NCBI GenBank assembly: GCA_002211745.1
Contig: CP022114.1
Coordinates: 4,310,645-4,374,644 of the forward strand
Reading direction: 5' to 3'
DNA length: 64,000 nucleotides
Source: Kluyvera genomosp. 3
GTDB taxonomy: Bacteria; Pseudomonadota; Gammaproteobacteria; Enterobacterales; Enterobacteriaceae
Below are positions 35,914 to 50,690 of this stretch, piece after piece (positions within the stretch are counted from its first letter, which is position 1; the number at the start of each line of letters is the position of its first letter). The translations under genes were made by a program, and so were the position numbers. The notes under the pieces are model-generated. The model was not told the DNA's origin and did no database searches. It was given only the letters and a program-made list of their open reading frames with translations.

Positions 35914-36757
35914 CGCCCTGTTGGCCCCTATCGCCGATGAGAGCCCTGCGGCGAGTCCATCCGCTACGCGCCGGAGTTCGACCGTCTCGCCGCCGCCCGA
36001 CGCGAGGACGACGAGACATTGCCCACCGGCGTCTGGCAAAGCACGCCCCGCCGCGCCGACTGGGAAGAGGTCGCTCTACTGGCAAGCGATATCACCACGC
36101 GCCTGAGTAAAGATCTGGTGGTGATGGGCTGGCTTGGCGAAGCGTGGATAAAACAGCACGGTATCTCTGCGCTGCCGCAGGCGCTTTCGCTGCTGGTGAT
36201 AGCGCTGGAGCGCTACCCCGAGACGCTGCATCCACGCATACGAGAAGAGGATTACGATTATCGGGCAGCGCCGCTGAGTTGGGTAGCGCACCGTTATGCG
36301 CAGTTGCTGAGCGATACGCCGTTCATCGCGGACCGCGAGATGCAGGTGACGACACTGACCAGTTGTCTTGGGTGGCTGCAACGCATGAATGCCGTCTGCC
36401 AGAGCTGGCCCGCCACCTCGGCCCCTCCTTTTCCCAACTGGAGCAGAAGATTCGCTGCCACTTACAAGAGCTGGGCGGTAGCGTACCGCCACCACCGCCC
36501 ATGATCTCCGAGGTGATTAATGAAGAGAGACCTACCATGACCGTACCTGTAATGTTTACCAGCCGTGAAGAGGCGTATCAGACCCTTAAACTCATCGCGG
36601 AATATTTGCAGCGCATTGAGCCGCACAGCCCGGTGCCCTACCTACTTCAACGCGCCCACGTCTGGGCCACACGCCGCTGCCGGAGCTACTCGGTGAACTT
36701 ATCAGCGGCGATGAAGCCGCCCGTAAGCTGTGGAAACAGCTGGGAATACTGCCATGA
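35900..36757 (+). CDS. tssA: T6SS TssA-like protein (ImpA N-terminal domain), frameshifted
   Basis: A protein of about 286 residues. It begins MEKIDALLAPIADESP, then with a restored base at about 35952 C/A-GESIRYAPEFDRL, the ImpA_N signature, followed by DWEEVALLASDITTRLSKDL and ALPQALSLLVIALERYPE. Further base losses at about 36390 and about 36665 are needed to reach the C-terminus LWKQLGILP. It has a poly-proline linker (GGSVPPPPPM, about residue 205) before a short C-terminal helical region, so it is one of the shorter TssA forms. It overlaps tssM by 14 bases and the DUF4280 gene by ATGA. Confidence 0.85.
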
Positions 36758-37146
36758 GCTGCCCGGCTGTTTGTTCAGGCGCGACACTGATGTGCTCATT
36801 TGGGATGGCCCCGCGCCGCTGATGGTCATTCCCGTCAACCGGGTAATGTTAAACGGTATGCCGATGGCGAATATTATGGATAACAAGCAGTTTGTGAATA
36901 TTCCGCCGTTCGCAATGTGCACCAACCCGGCGAATCCTACGGTCGCCGCCGCCACCGCCGCGGCCCTCGGTGTGCTGACGCCAATGCCGTGTATTCCCTG
37001 CACCGTCGCCCCTGGGCTCCCGGCTCACCGACGGTAATGGTAGGCAATATGCCTGCGCTGACGGCACAGTCGATGTTGATGTGTATGTGGGGTGGGTTAT
37101 TAGGATTAATTTTCCGGGGCAGGTGGTGACGATGGTGCAGTTGTAA
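36754..37146 (+). CDS. DUF4280 PAAR-like spike-tip protein, frameshifted
   Basis: A protein of about 131 residues. It starts MSCPAVCSGATLMCSFGMAP and has NRVMLNGMPMANIMDNK, a cysteine-containing centre PMPCIPCTVAPW and the PAAR-like GSPTVMVGNMPAL. DUF4280 proteins share the PAAR fold that caps VgrG. Three base losses, at about 36812, about 37012 and about 37095, break it; restored, it ends GQVVTMVQL. It overlaps tssA by ATGA and is the last gene of the plus-strand arm. As the only PAAR-like gene in the locus it is the probable spike tip. Confidence 0.78.
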
Positions 37147-37219
37147 GTATTCCGGCAAAACGAGCCATTCACTTTTAGAGATCTTCCGACATACTGATTA
37201 TGTCCCTGAGGAGATCGCT

Positions 37220-37577
37220 ATGCGTAAGGTCCGATTCACTGAACACCAGATCATCGCCGTATTGAAGTCCGTCGAAGCTGGACGTACCGTCAAGGATGTT
37301 TGCCGTGAGGCCGCGATTTCGGAAGCCAGCTATTACAACTGGAAGGCAAAGTACGGCGGGATGGAAGCGGCCGATATCAAAAGAATCAAAGATCTGGAAG
37401 ATGAGAACCAGAGGCCTAAGCAGATGTTTGCGGCTCTCAGCCTTGAGTGCTGACCACTGAAAGCGTGAACCCGTCAGCTATCTGACGGCGCAATTTGCCA
37501 TGAGTTTACGCCAGGCCTGCAGGACGTTATCGCTGAGCAGGACGGTCTATTTTTATCAGCCCGATACGCGATAAACT
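37220..37577 (+). pseudogene. IS3-family transposase remnant (OrfA plus start of OrfB)
   Basis: An OrfA fragment begins MRKVRFTEHQIIAVLKSVEA and contains the helix-turn-helix VCREAAISEASYYNWKAKYG and the leucine-zipper start LEDENQRPKQMF. It then stops early. Some 40 bases later a frame reads REPVSYLTAQFAMSLRQACR and YFYQPDTR, the N-terminus of OrfB. The rest of OrfB, with its DDE residues, is gone. This is a genuine relic rather than a single-base artefact. Confidence 0.8.
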
Positions 37578-37714
37578 GCATTCGAGTGTAGCCGCCGATA
37601 TTCATTGCTGGTCTTCACCAATGGAACCACACAGCCTTGTGACCGTAGTACTACGCCTGACAGATGAAAATCTGTCATCATTGCCTTTTCTGTTACAACA
37701 ACCACAGGCCCTTT

Positions 37715-38567
37715 ATGGATAACCCTTCCTTCTTTATTTATTACTCTTCCCAGCTAATAAGATGATAAAAGTGGGTAAAGCCAACAATATCCACAACCGG
37801 ATTCAGTCGCTAAGACGGTTCTGGGAGAAGTAGATTATGAGCGCTCATACCAGATTGCATTACCGCAGTCTGAGGTTTTTAAACTAGAAAAAATGCTGCA
37901 TTTTCTGTTAACCAAATATCAGACTGGCATTGATGCTGGCGACGGTTATACCGAGCTATTTTCCCTTGAGGCGCTGGAGCCTGCGATTAAACATATTCAC
38001 TACGCTATCGAGCACGGTGTAGTTAATGCTCAACTGCTACAGGGAATAGAAAAGCCACAGCTTCGTCCGAGCAGAAGTGCAATGCATCGCCACTGGAAAA
38101 TGAAAAAGCAGTCAGATGCGATAATAAGCAACCTTGTTAGGATAACGGAACAGTTCGGCAGGATAAATCGCTTACTGCTTATCTTGCAGTTTAAGCAGCA
38201 TCGCCTTCGTTACCAATATGATATTAAAGAGAATACCGTGTTTTTCCGGATAATGGATAACCGTAAAAACCATCATGACACACACAAAATAATGCGCATG
38301 TTTAGTTTTTTTATTAAAGACTTCAGGTACACAACCGGAACCAACTACTGCTCGGCAGTCTGTAGTAAAGGTATGATCACGCAATACCAAGTGCAGATGA
38401 TTTCAAGCGATCATAGCGCACACCCTCTGGTAGCCTACCTCGCCTCGCAAACAGAGCGTCTGTTTAATCAGTTGCCGCCGCGTTCATCGTTACTAGCTGA
38501 GGATCTCCCGATACTTGAATCGAGCCACATTCTGCGCGAGATATTACATAATGAGGACGAGGCTTAA
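37715..38567 (+). CDS. GIY-YIG / T5orf172-like domain protein, frameshifted
   Basis: I read one protein of about 284 residues from the ATG at 37715 (MDNPSFFIYYSSQLIR) through two single-base losses, at about 37762 and about 37825. The N-terminal third gives MIKVGKANNIHNRIQSLRRF, EVDYERSYQIALPQ and FKLEKMLHFLL. The spacing of the K-V-G-K strand, the Arg and the helix Glu matches GIY-YIG-like (Mug113/T5orf172) domains. The C-terminal two thirds (YRIMD, KIMRMFSFFIKDFRY) is unrecognised. It lies between two IS3 relics and upstream of the hsd operon. A defence-related nuclease is possible but not demonstrated. The minimal uninterrupted frame is 37893-38567. Confidence 0.5.
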
Positions 38568-38579
38568 GAATCGCGCCCC

Positions 38580-38805
38580 CTAGACTGACACGACTCGGGT
38601 GGTGTCAGTTACCTGATTCAGCGAACTGAAAAAGGATTCCACTACCGTATTATCTCAGCATGTACCAAGCCAGTTCATGCTCGATGCAGGGTTATTTACC
38701 CGGGAGATACTTGGCCAACTGTACAACCTTTCTGGCTATGTTGGACTCCCTGATAAGAGCTAATCTATGACTTGAATACTGCTGACTTCGATAATGATTA
38801 CACTC
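38580..38805 (-). pseudogene. IS3-family OrfB remnant
   Basis: On the minus strand, fragments in shifting frames read HYRSQQYSSHRLALIRESNI (cf. HSDRGSQYCSH of IS3 OrfB), SMNWLGTC and DNTVVESFFSSLNQ, the last being the conserved C-terminal DDE region D-N-x-x-x-E-S-F-F. Several stops interrupt it. With the OrfA relic at 37220 on the opposite strand it brackets the GIY-YIG-like gene. The interval 38806-39037 holds nothing else I can name, apart from the hsdM leader. Confidence 0.6.
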
Positions 38806-39037
38806 CAACGCGTGAACTTCATGTGAGACTCGAGACAGCACAGTACGCCCACTTCCGAATAGCCTTTTACTACACGTTTTGCCCCATATTGGATTGCCTT
38901 CCTGAAACTGAGCATTTCTTTGTCCCATATCGATTGCGATAGTCCCTGTAGCAGGTATTATTTTGCGCATTGCATTCTAAAACTGAATTTTTGCCCGAGC
39001 ATTTTGCTCCAGGGCTGCGATCTCTTCCGAGGGCCTC

Positions 39038-41397
39038 ATGACTAACACTAACTTTTCTCAAACAGCTGCGTTTATCTGGTCGGTGGCCGATCTGCTACGC
39101 GGTGATTTCAAACAATCTCAGTACGGGCGCGTGATCCTGCCTTTTACACTGCTGCGCCGTCTTGAGTGTGTGTTGGCGGATACCAAAGATGTGGTGGTGG
39201 CGAAATATGATGAATTAAAAACCAGCACGCTGCCAGAAGATGCCAAAGAGAAGTTTCTGCTGCGCGCCAGCGGGCTTTCCTTCTTCAATACCTCGAAGAT
39301 GGATCTGGGCAAGATGGGCAGAACGATATCAAAGCCAACCTGGAAAGCTACGTACAGGCATTTTCACCGGATGCGCGTGAAATCTTCGAACACTTCAAAT
39401 TCAGTGAGTTTGTTGGCCTGCTGGAAGATGCCAACCTGCTGTTCAAAGTGGTGAAGAAATTCGCCACCACCGATTTGAGCCCGAAAGCGATTTCCAATTA
39501 TGAAATGGGCCTGGTGTTTGAAGAGCTTATCCGCCGTTTCGCGGAAAGCTCTAACGAGACAGCTGGTGAGCACTTCACCCCACGCGATATCGTGCGTCTG
39601 ACCACTTCACTGGTGTTTATGGAAGATGATGAAGCCCTGACGCAGCCCGGTATCATCCGCACCATTTATGACCCGACGGCCGGGACCGGCGGCTTTCTCT
39701 CTTCAGGCATGGAATATGTGCACGAGCTGAACCCTAACGCGGTGATGCGTGCTTTTGGTCAGGAGCTGAACCCGGAATCCTACGCAATCTGTAAAGCCGA
39801 TATGCTGATCAAAGGTCAGGACGTCAGCCGCATTAAGCTGGGTAACACCCTCTCGAACGACCAGTTACCGCAGGACCAGTTTGACTACATGCTCTCTAAC
39901 CCACCGTTTGGCGTGGACTGGAAGAAGATTGAGGGCGAGATTAACGACGAACATACGCAGAAAGGTTTTAACGGTCGTTTTGGCCCGGGCCTGCCGCGTG
40001 TTTCCGACGGCTCGCTGCTGTTCCTGATGCACCTGATCAGCAAAATGCGCGACAACCACAATGCGGATGGCACCGTGAGCAACGGCGGGCGTATCGGGAT
40101 TATCCTTAACGGTTCGCCACTGTTTACCGGTGGTGCGGGCAGCGGTGAGAGCGAAATCCGCCGCTACATTCTGGAAGCCGATTTGTTGGAAGGTATCGTC
40201 GCGCTACCAACGGACATGTTCTACAACACCGGCATTGCCACCTACGTCTGGATCCTCTCCAACAAGAAAGCGCCTGAGCGTAAAGGCAAAGTACAGCTGA
40301 TTGATGGCACCAACCTGTGCGGCAAGATGCGTAAATCACTGGGTTCCAAGCGTAACCTGATGGGTGAAGATGATATCAAGCTGATCACGCAGACCTTCGG
40401 TGATTTTGAGGTGGTGGATGCCACAACTCTGGAAGAACTGGGTCTGGAAAAAGCCGCCGAGCAAAAATCCAACCGTGGCCGTCAGCCTGCCACCGCCAAA
40501 ACCGAAGCGCCGAAAACCTTTGCCAGCAAAATCTTTAACAGCACCGACTTTGGCTATCGCCGCCTGACCATTGAACGCCCGCTGCGTTTATCCGCTCAGG
40601 TGACGGATGAGGCGATTGATACTCTGCGCTTTGCACCGAAGCCGTTTAACGCGCCGATGGAACGTCTGTATGAAGAGTTCGCATCCCAATGGCAGGCGGA
40701 TAACTACGGCGATTTCTCAGGACTGGAAGCCGATGCGCGCGCCATCATCAAAGCTGAATTTGCCGAGCTGAAAGAGAAGCAGATTAAAGACCTGCTCGAC
40801 AGCAAACTGTGGCTGGCACAACGCGGGTTAATGGAAAAAGCGCAGCAAATACAGACGGCACTGGGTACGCAAGCGGGTGGTAAAACGCTGGTGAGCAATG
40901 ATTTCAACCAGTTCCAGTTGACCCTGAAAGGGGCCATCAAAACGGCTGGCGTAAAGCTGGACGCGAAAGAAAACAAGCAGTTTATCGATGCCATCACCAC
41001 CAAAAACCCGGATGCCGAGCCGGTGGTGAAAAAGGCGCTGAAAGAAGCCGCTCAGCCGCTGTACGGTGCGTTTGAATACAAAGGTAAGATTGTTGAGTTT
41101 GAGCAGGACGGTGAGTTACGCGATAACGAGAACGTGCCGCTGAACCCGGCAGTGTCCACCAGCGACCTGATTGAAAACTACTTCAAAGCAGAAGTCCTGC
41201 CGCACGTGAATGACGCGTGGATCAACGCCGATAAGCGTGATTTGAAAGATGGTGAAGTGGGGATTGTCGGTTACGAGATTCCATTTAACCGTCATTTCTA
41301 TGTTTATCAGCCGCCGCGTCCGCTATCCGAGATTGATGCCGATTTGGATGCGGTCAGCGCCGAGATTATGAAGCTGCTGCAGGAGGTACATTCATAA
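39038..41397 (+). CDS. hsdM: Type I restriction-modification methyltransferase HsdM (frameshifted)
   Basis: The N6-adenine methyltransferase subunit, about 786 residues. The N-terminal helical domain is [20 protein letters not shown]. The catalytic domain has motif [14 protein letters not shown] and motif IV NPPFG. A long C-terminal part ends [10 protein letters not shown]. One G is missing at about 39321 (AAGATGGGCAGAAC); restored, the frame reads [19 protein letters not shown] and is continuous. The start follows GAGGG by five bases. It overlaps hsdS by one base (TAATG). HsdM with HsdS methylates the recognition sequence; with HsdR it restricts. Confidence 0.93.
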
Positions 41398-42777
41398 TGA
41401 ATTTACCTATCTATGGATGTTATACGAAATCGAATATTTTATGGATTGGGAATTATCCCGATGAGTGGTTCATTACGAAAGTAAAATATGAAGCATATGT
41501 TAAGGCAAGAGTCGGCTGGCATGGTCTAAAATCGGATGATTTTACGGATGAAGGACCATTTCTTGTCACAGGTAGTGACTTTAAATCATCACGCATTCAC
41601 TGGGGTGATTGCTATCATTGTGATTTAAATCGCTATGAGCAAGACCCATATATACAGCTAAGAAATGGTGATTTACTTATTACTAAAGATGGTACGATTG
41701 GGAAAGTAGCATTGGTAGACGGGTTAAAAACCAATGAAAAAGCCACCTTAAATAGTGGTGTGTTTGTCGTAAGGCCACTTATAAATAACTTCTCTACTAA
41801 ATTCTATTTTTGGTTGCTCCAGTCTAAGGTGTTTACCGATTTTGTCGATTACAATAAAACAGGTAGTACGATTGTTCACCTGTACCAAGACACCTTTGTT
41901 AATTTTTCTTACGCATCTCCCCAACTAAAAGAACAGATACAAATCGCTGCTTTCCTCGATCACGAAACCGCAAAAATCGATAATCTGATCGAGAAACAAC
42001 AGCAACTGATTGAACTGCTGAAAGAAAAACGTCAGGCAGTGATTAGCCATGCCGTCACCAAAGGGCTAAACCCTGATGTGCCGATGAAAGATTCTGGTGT
42101 TGAGTGGTTGGGGGACATACCGAGTCATTGGTTATGCACTAAAATAAAACACATCGCACTACTTACACCTAAAAAATCATCAGTTAACTTTAAAAATAAC
42201 GATGAATGTACTTTCATCCCGATGGAAAAGCTAAAAAGAAACTCTCTTGTAACAGATGAAACTAAGCTGATTCGGATGTTATAAGTGGCTATACTTACTT
42301 TGAAGATGATGATCTTCTGTTGGCTAAGGTTACGCCATGCTTTGAAAATAAAAATATTGCTGTAGCTAAAGGGTTGGTTAATAGTATTGGATTTGGTTCT
42401 ACGGAAATATATGTCTTGAGGCCAACTGAAAAAATCCGTGTGAATTACTTATTATATCGTCTCCAAGAAGACAATTTTATCCGTGCCGCAACAGGAGCAA
42501 TGACAGGTGCTGGCGGACTAAAACGTGTACCTTCAGATTTTCTGCTTAACTATCCAATTGCTATTCCACCAAAACCAGAAATGGATGCAATTGCTGCTTT
42601 TCTCATTGCACAGGAAGTTCATTATGATTTGATGGAGAAGAATGCCACGCAGGCTGTGCAACTCCTTCAAGAGCGCCGCACCGCCCTTATCTCCGCCGCC
42701 GTCACCGGAAAAATTGACGTCCGCGATTGGGTTGCTCCGGACACGCAGGATGTTGAGGCGCCACAGGAGGCCATCGC

Positions 42778-42781
<4 letters not shown>
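41397..42781 (+). CDS. hsdS: Type I restriction specificity subunit HsdS (frameshifted)
   Basis: About 461 residues with the usual two target-recognition domains and two conserved helical spacers. TRD1 covers about residues 1-180 ([18 protein letters not shown], a family motif). Spacer 1 reads [23 protein letters not shown]2 follows [12 protein letters not shown], and the second spacer reads [19 protein letters not shown]. One G is missing at about 42278 (ATTCGGATG). The gene is distinctly AT-rich compared with hsdM and hsdR, common for exchangeable specificity domains. It overlaps hsdR by four bases. Confidence 0.9.
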
Positions 42782-46026
<3,245 letters not shown>

Positions 46027-46055
46027 CGCTTTTTCATCAAGGAGTGGTGTAAGAA

Positions 46056-48037
46056 ATGCTGAATTCGCTCGAGATATACCAGGCGTTGAACGAATTGGGA
46101 TACCGGCTTGAGGCTGGAAACTTCGAGCCAAGCTATGCATCCGAGCATGCGCTCGGGAACGGAAAGTATCTGTACGTCAAACGTAGCCAGGACAGCGTGG
46201 TTAAAAAGAGCCCATTGGTTCTTGCACCAGAAGCTCTTGTGTTAAAGACGGAAATTGATCGCATCGAGGGTATCCACTGCCTTTGGGAAAAAGTAAAAAG
46301 CACCAGCTATCGCCGTTACCCGAAAGATAATGGTACGTCCCAATATGGTTTTGCGGCAGATGTTGAATCTGTTGAAGCGTTACAGGCGCTGGTGGCTTTG
46401 CTGGGCGGCCAACCATCTTTTACCACCCAACCCGAAATAAAAAGAGATAACCAAAACAAGGAACAATCGCCAATGTATCCTTTAAACCAGATTCTCTTTG
46501 GGCCACCAGGCACAGGTAAAACCTACAGTACCACCGAGATGGCGGTCAAAATTGCCGATAATGCGTGGTACCAACAGACCACGCGGGAACATCATGACAA
46601 TGACTTACGGGAGTTGGTAAAAGAACGCTATAAAGCGTTGGTAGAAAAGCAGCGCATTATGTTTACCACCTTCCACCAGAGTTTCTCCTATGAAGATTTT
46701 ATCGAAGGGATTCGCGCAACTACTGATGAAAAATCGGGTGCGCTTCGCTACGAAGTTGTGGATGGTATTTTTAAACAGCTGTGCCTGAATGCCAGGGTTA
46801 AAGTTCAGGGGAGTGCAACACAATCTATCTCACTCAAAGGCCGGCGGATCTGGAAGATGTCTCTGGGTAATACCATGGGCGGAGAAGAGGATGTGTATGA
46901 GGACTGCCTGGCGAACAATTATGTCCTGCTAGGTTGGGGAGAGGATATCGATTTTAGTAACTGCTCTACCTATGAGTCAGTTAAAGCTCGGATTGCATCA
47001 GAAAAGCAGTCACTGGAAGGCACCAGTAATTATATGGCTGTTGCTGTGAATACCTTTAAAAATATTATTAAGAATGGCGATATAGTCGTCGTCTCTGATG
47101 GAAATCATAAGTTCCGTGCAATAGCTGAGATTACGGGTGAATATAGTTATTTACCCAATGATGAACGTGAGTATTACCATCAAATGCGTTCAGTTAAATG
47201 GCTAAGGACATACACCCCAAGTCTTCCTAAAGAGCAAATTTTCATCAAGTCACTATCTCAGATGACCCTTTATGAGTTGCAGGATACGACGATTGATCGT
47301 GAAAAATTAACCCAGTTGCTGGCACCTGTTGAGAATGTCGATAGTCAGGATCTACCACATGTACTGATAATAGATGAAATCAACCGCGGTAATATAGCGC
47401 GTATCTTTGGTGAGCTTATTACTCTTCTTGAGTCGGACAAACGTCAAGGGCCGATGATGAGCGGTCGCTGATGCTCCCCTATTCAAAGCAAGCATTCTCA
47501 GTACCGCAAAATGTTTATGTCATTGGGACAATGAATACTGCGGATAAATCACTTATCCAAATGGACCTGGCGCTAAGACGACGCTTTAGCTTTACCGAAA
47601 TGCCCGCACGACCGGAGCTGTTAGCTGGGGTCACTGCGTTCGGTGTTGATGTCGAAACGTTGTTAACGCGTATTAATCAGCGTATCGAAGCGCTGCTGGA
47701 TAGTGAGCATATGATTGGCCATGCTTACTTTATGCCGCTAAAAAAATTAGAAAATAATGCCGACCGCGAAGCCTGTCTTGCCAGCATCTTCCAGGACAAA
47801 ATCATTCCATTGCTGAGAGAGTATTTCTTTGATGATTATGAACGCATTGGTTGGGTGTTGAATGATTCGGTGAAAGCGAAAGAAAACCGTTTTATTCTAT
47901 TGCAGCAGTCAGCACAACTACCGGCATTTTCTGCACTATTCCCGAAAGCTATTGCGGATAGTTTGTCTGACAGGCGCTTCCGTATCAATGAAGATGCTTT
48001 CGCGTCGGCAGAAGCTTATCAGGGTATCGTCGCATGA
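46056..48037 (+). CDS. mcrB: McrB-type AAA+ GTPase with an inserted EVE-like domain (frameshifted)
   Basis: About 660 residues. An N-terminal domain (about 1-120) of unknown fold ends GFAADVESVEALQALVALL. The AAA+ core has Walker A GPPGTGKT (149-156), Walker B VLIIDEINRGN (about 436-446) and the McrB sensor MNTADKS followed by LALRRRF. Between Walker A and B sits an extra module (about 264-390): IWKMSLGN, LLGWGEDIDF, IIKNGDIVVVSDGNHKFRAI and a W/Y-rich end. This pattern resembles an EVE/PUA-like modified-base reader. One base is missing at about 47468. The start is 29 bases after hsdR. With McrC it should cut DNA bearing modified bases. Confidence 0.85.
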
Positions 48038-49391
48038 TGATCCAGGTCCGGGAATATGCTCTGCTTACCTGTGATAACTCTCAACCAGCCAGTATGGATT
48101 TGGGAATTGTCTCTGAGGCAACCTTTTCCTGGCTTGAGCAATTGCAACAAACGTGGAGTGGGACCTCTCAAATTCTCAGCCGAGAAGGGAAGCGGTTTTT
48201 GCGTTTGGGAAGCTATGTCGGTTATCTACAATCCCCGAATGGCGAGTCAATTGAAATTCTGCCAAAAACCACATTTGAAGCGCCAACGGAGGTATACCCT
48301 CTACGTCAGCTTTTACGCCGAATGCTAAGTGCCTCTTTAGGAATTACGCCCCGTGAGGCGGACCAGGCGGCATTGCAACGTAGCGAGCAGCCTCTACATG
48401 AATGGATAATCAGTGAGTTTTTGCGGCATCTTGCTGATTTAGTACGCAAAGGACTGCGTTTCGATTATCACCTCATCGAGGACGAACATAGCGCGTTCAT
48501 CCGCGGTCAATTGAATGTCACTGCGCAAATGAGAATGCCTCCGGGCAGAGGCACTCAGTTTCATGTGTGCTATGCGGAGTTCTCCCTCAGCGTATCGAAA
48601 ACCGTCTGTTACGGACGGCTTTGGATTGGGCGCTTAAAATAACCAGACAAGGGCAGAGCTGGAGACAAGCTAATTCACTTAGCCACCAACTGGATGGAAT
48701 AGAGCCTATTTGTGGCAGTACAACACAATCCTTGAAGCAATGGAGTGACGGCAAGTATCTCCTCGGCTATCGTGCCATAAAACCGTGGTGCCAGCTCATT
48801 CTTGAGCAAATGAATCCAGATTTTCAACATGGACCCCATCAGGGAATTTCCCTGTTGTTCCCGATGGAGAGGTTATATGAAGGATGGGTAGGATACGGCC
48901 TGGCTGGAGCGTTGCATCATGATTACAAACTTATAGAACAGACTAAGAACCAGTACTTGTTAGAGCATGTCCCTGTTGGTGAAGAGTCATCTCAACGATG
49001 GTTTATGCTTAAACCGGACTTTCTTATCAACGGTGAACAGACGGTAGTTCTGGATGCCAAATGGAAGCTATTAGATAACAGAGCTGGTGACAGTCTGAAG
49101 AAGTATGAAATGAGCCAGGCTGACCTGTATCAGATGTTCGCCTATGGGCAAAAGTACCTTCATGGGCAAGGCAATATGATGCTGATTTATCCCCGCCATC
49201 AGTACTTTGCTACACCATTGCCGGTGTTCCGTTTCGACGAAGATTTATCTCTATGGTGTGTGCCCTTTGACCTTGAATCTGGTGAGTTGGTAAAAGGCGA
49301 GTGGCAGGATTCGTTCCGTTGCTTCCCCGGTGATGATCCTTCACCAGTTTATGACGAACAACAAAATAGCCACGAATTACTTGTGGGTTAG
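48034..49391 (+). CDS. mcrC: McrC-type restriction endonuclease subunit (frameshifted)
   Basis: About 453 residues, overlapping mcrB by four bases. The N-terminal domain includes RLGSYVGYLQSPNGESIEIL, typical of McrC, then LRQLLRRMLSASLGI. The C-terminal nuclease core shows PD-(D/E)xK as LKPDFLINGEQTVVLDAKWK (Asp, Asp-Ala-Lys). One C is lost at about 48570; restoring it gives PQRIENRLLRTALDWAL. The nuclease works only with the McrB ring. Confidence 0.9.
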
Positions 49392-49412
49392 AGAAATGAG
49401 GAAGGAGTAATA

Positions 49413-49718
49413 ATGGCCTATAAGGATTTCTACCATTTACTGTTGGAATCTTTTTCCCAACCTGTTGAGCTGTTCACCGGGTCAAGGAATGTCCCTTTTA
49501 CACTTTATGCTGAAGAGGCAAAACTGTTTGTTCGAAATGGAAAAGATAATATCAGCCGTATCGTTCCTAAAGAAGTTGCGGCGTTTGTTGAACGGTTTGA
49601 AGAAAGTGAAAGTTTGTTAGCTAAAGACTACCAGGACGTGACTTTCAAAGCCTCCTATTTGCTGGCTGCGATGAAACATATCACTGTCAAAAACACTCCG
49701 AACCCTGATAATAAATAG
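49413..49718 (+). CDS. Small protein of unknown function at the end of the restriction operon
   Basis: An intact 101-residue protein, beginning MAYKDFYHLLLESFSQPVEL, 21 bases after mcrC with GGAGTAATA just before its ATG. It is acidic, predicted alpha/beta, with no membrane segment or cysteine cluster. It contains NISRIVPKEVAAFVERFEES and ends KNTPNPDNK. I do not recognise a family. Position, strand and the terminator directly after it place it in the hsdMSR-mcrBC transcript, so it may be an accessory or regulatory part of that system. Confidence 0.65.
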   Translation: MAYKDFYHLLLESFSQPVELFTGSRNVPFTLYAEEAKLFVRNGKDNISRIVPKEVAAFVERFEESESLLAKDYQDVTFKASYLLAAMKHITVKNTPNPDNK

Positions 49719-49750
49719 CCATCCAGTTTTCCCACTGAATGGCTATTTAT
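49714..49750 (+). terminator. Terminator of the restriction operon
   Basis: AATAGCCAT (49714-49722) pairs with ATGGCTATT (49739-49747), with an inner CAGT/ACTG extension, just after the last stop codon. The following T tract is short. The next stretch, to about 50030, contains no gene or relic that I can identify. Confidence 0.6.
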
Positions 49751-50029
49751 TAGTATCTACTTACCCACACCCGGACATATCCCACCAGATCATTAATATA
49801 AGTCGCATACCAACACATCATATTTTACGCTCAGAAATGCAACAACCTGATTAATGCATTACTTATTTATTAACCTAGGGCGGAGTTCCCGTCGATGCAG
49901 CTCAATGCAAAGGGTTTACTCGATGATAACACTGCTACCACCTTTCCGTTTATATTATTCAGCATCTTTTAAATTAGACCTAAATATACATTCGCATAGT
50001 CAAACAGCTTAATCCCTTCGCCCGATTCG

Positions 50030-50690
50030 CATCCAGAAAATCAGCCCACCATTACAGCATCAGTTCGCGTTCGTTGATAAATTCCGCCTTATGGATATAA
50101 CCTGCTCGTACTGTGTTACGTTCCATATGGCTCATCCGGCGTTCTACTGCATCCTTCGACCGCTACTCTGACTCAATCAATGAACTACAGGCCATTGTAC
50201 GAAAGCCATGACCACAAACCTCAACTTAAGTTGTCGTAATCCATAACTCGTAGGGCACTGTTAACCAAGTTTTCACTCATGGTTTTACGCGGGTCGTGAT
50301 CGCCAATTAAAATCAGCTCGAGCTCCCCGCAAAACTGTTTTATCTGCTTCAGGATCGCCAGTGCCTGTTTAGAAAGCGGTACCAGATGCAGTGTCCGCAC
50401 CGTTGATCAGCGATAAGAATGTTTCACGCCGAGAATATGCCTCGTTCAGGAGGGATCGTCCACATTGATGCTGCAAAATCGCTCTCTCTCCAGTGAGCAA
50501 AACACAGCTCACTGGAGCGAATAAAGATAAGCAAAGTAAGTTCTGTTGCCCAGCGGGTTAGCGGCCTACCGGTAATAGTCGGCTGTTTTCTCAAGTAACT
50601 CAGGATACGCTTTAACTCCAGTGCAGGACGATGTTGCCTGTGTCCAGAAGCAACTGATCCTGCCATCTCCTGCGCGGGTTATAATCAATC
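50030..50690 (-). pseudogene. P4-type integrase relic
   Basis: Decayed tyrosine-recombinase sequence on the minus strand. An uninterrupted piece (50424-50666) reads PALELKRILSYLRKQPTITG and LTLLIFIRSSELCFAHW, the family's first catalytic Arg region (RSSEL). Beyond it, broken frames resemble MSENLVNSALRVMDYD, then the HGFRT-like and ERNTVRAGY-like regions. The N-terminal half is missing and many stops are present. It parallels the near-complete integrase at 58672-59934 and marks an older insertion. Confidence 0.75.

Noticed and set aside
18825-37146. The possibility that the whole T6SS is a decayed, non-functional locus
   Set aside because: All 13 core genes are present, in order, with intact motifs; the breaks are single-base losses of the same kind as in 16S and housekeeping genes.
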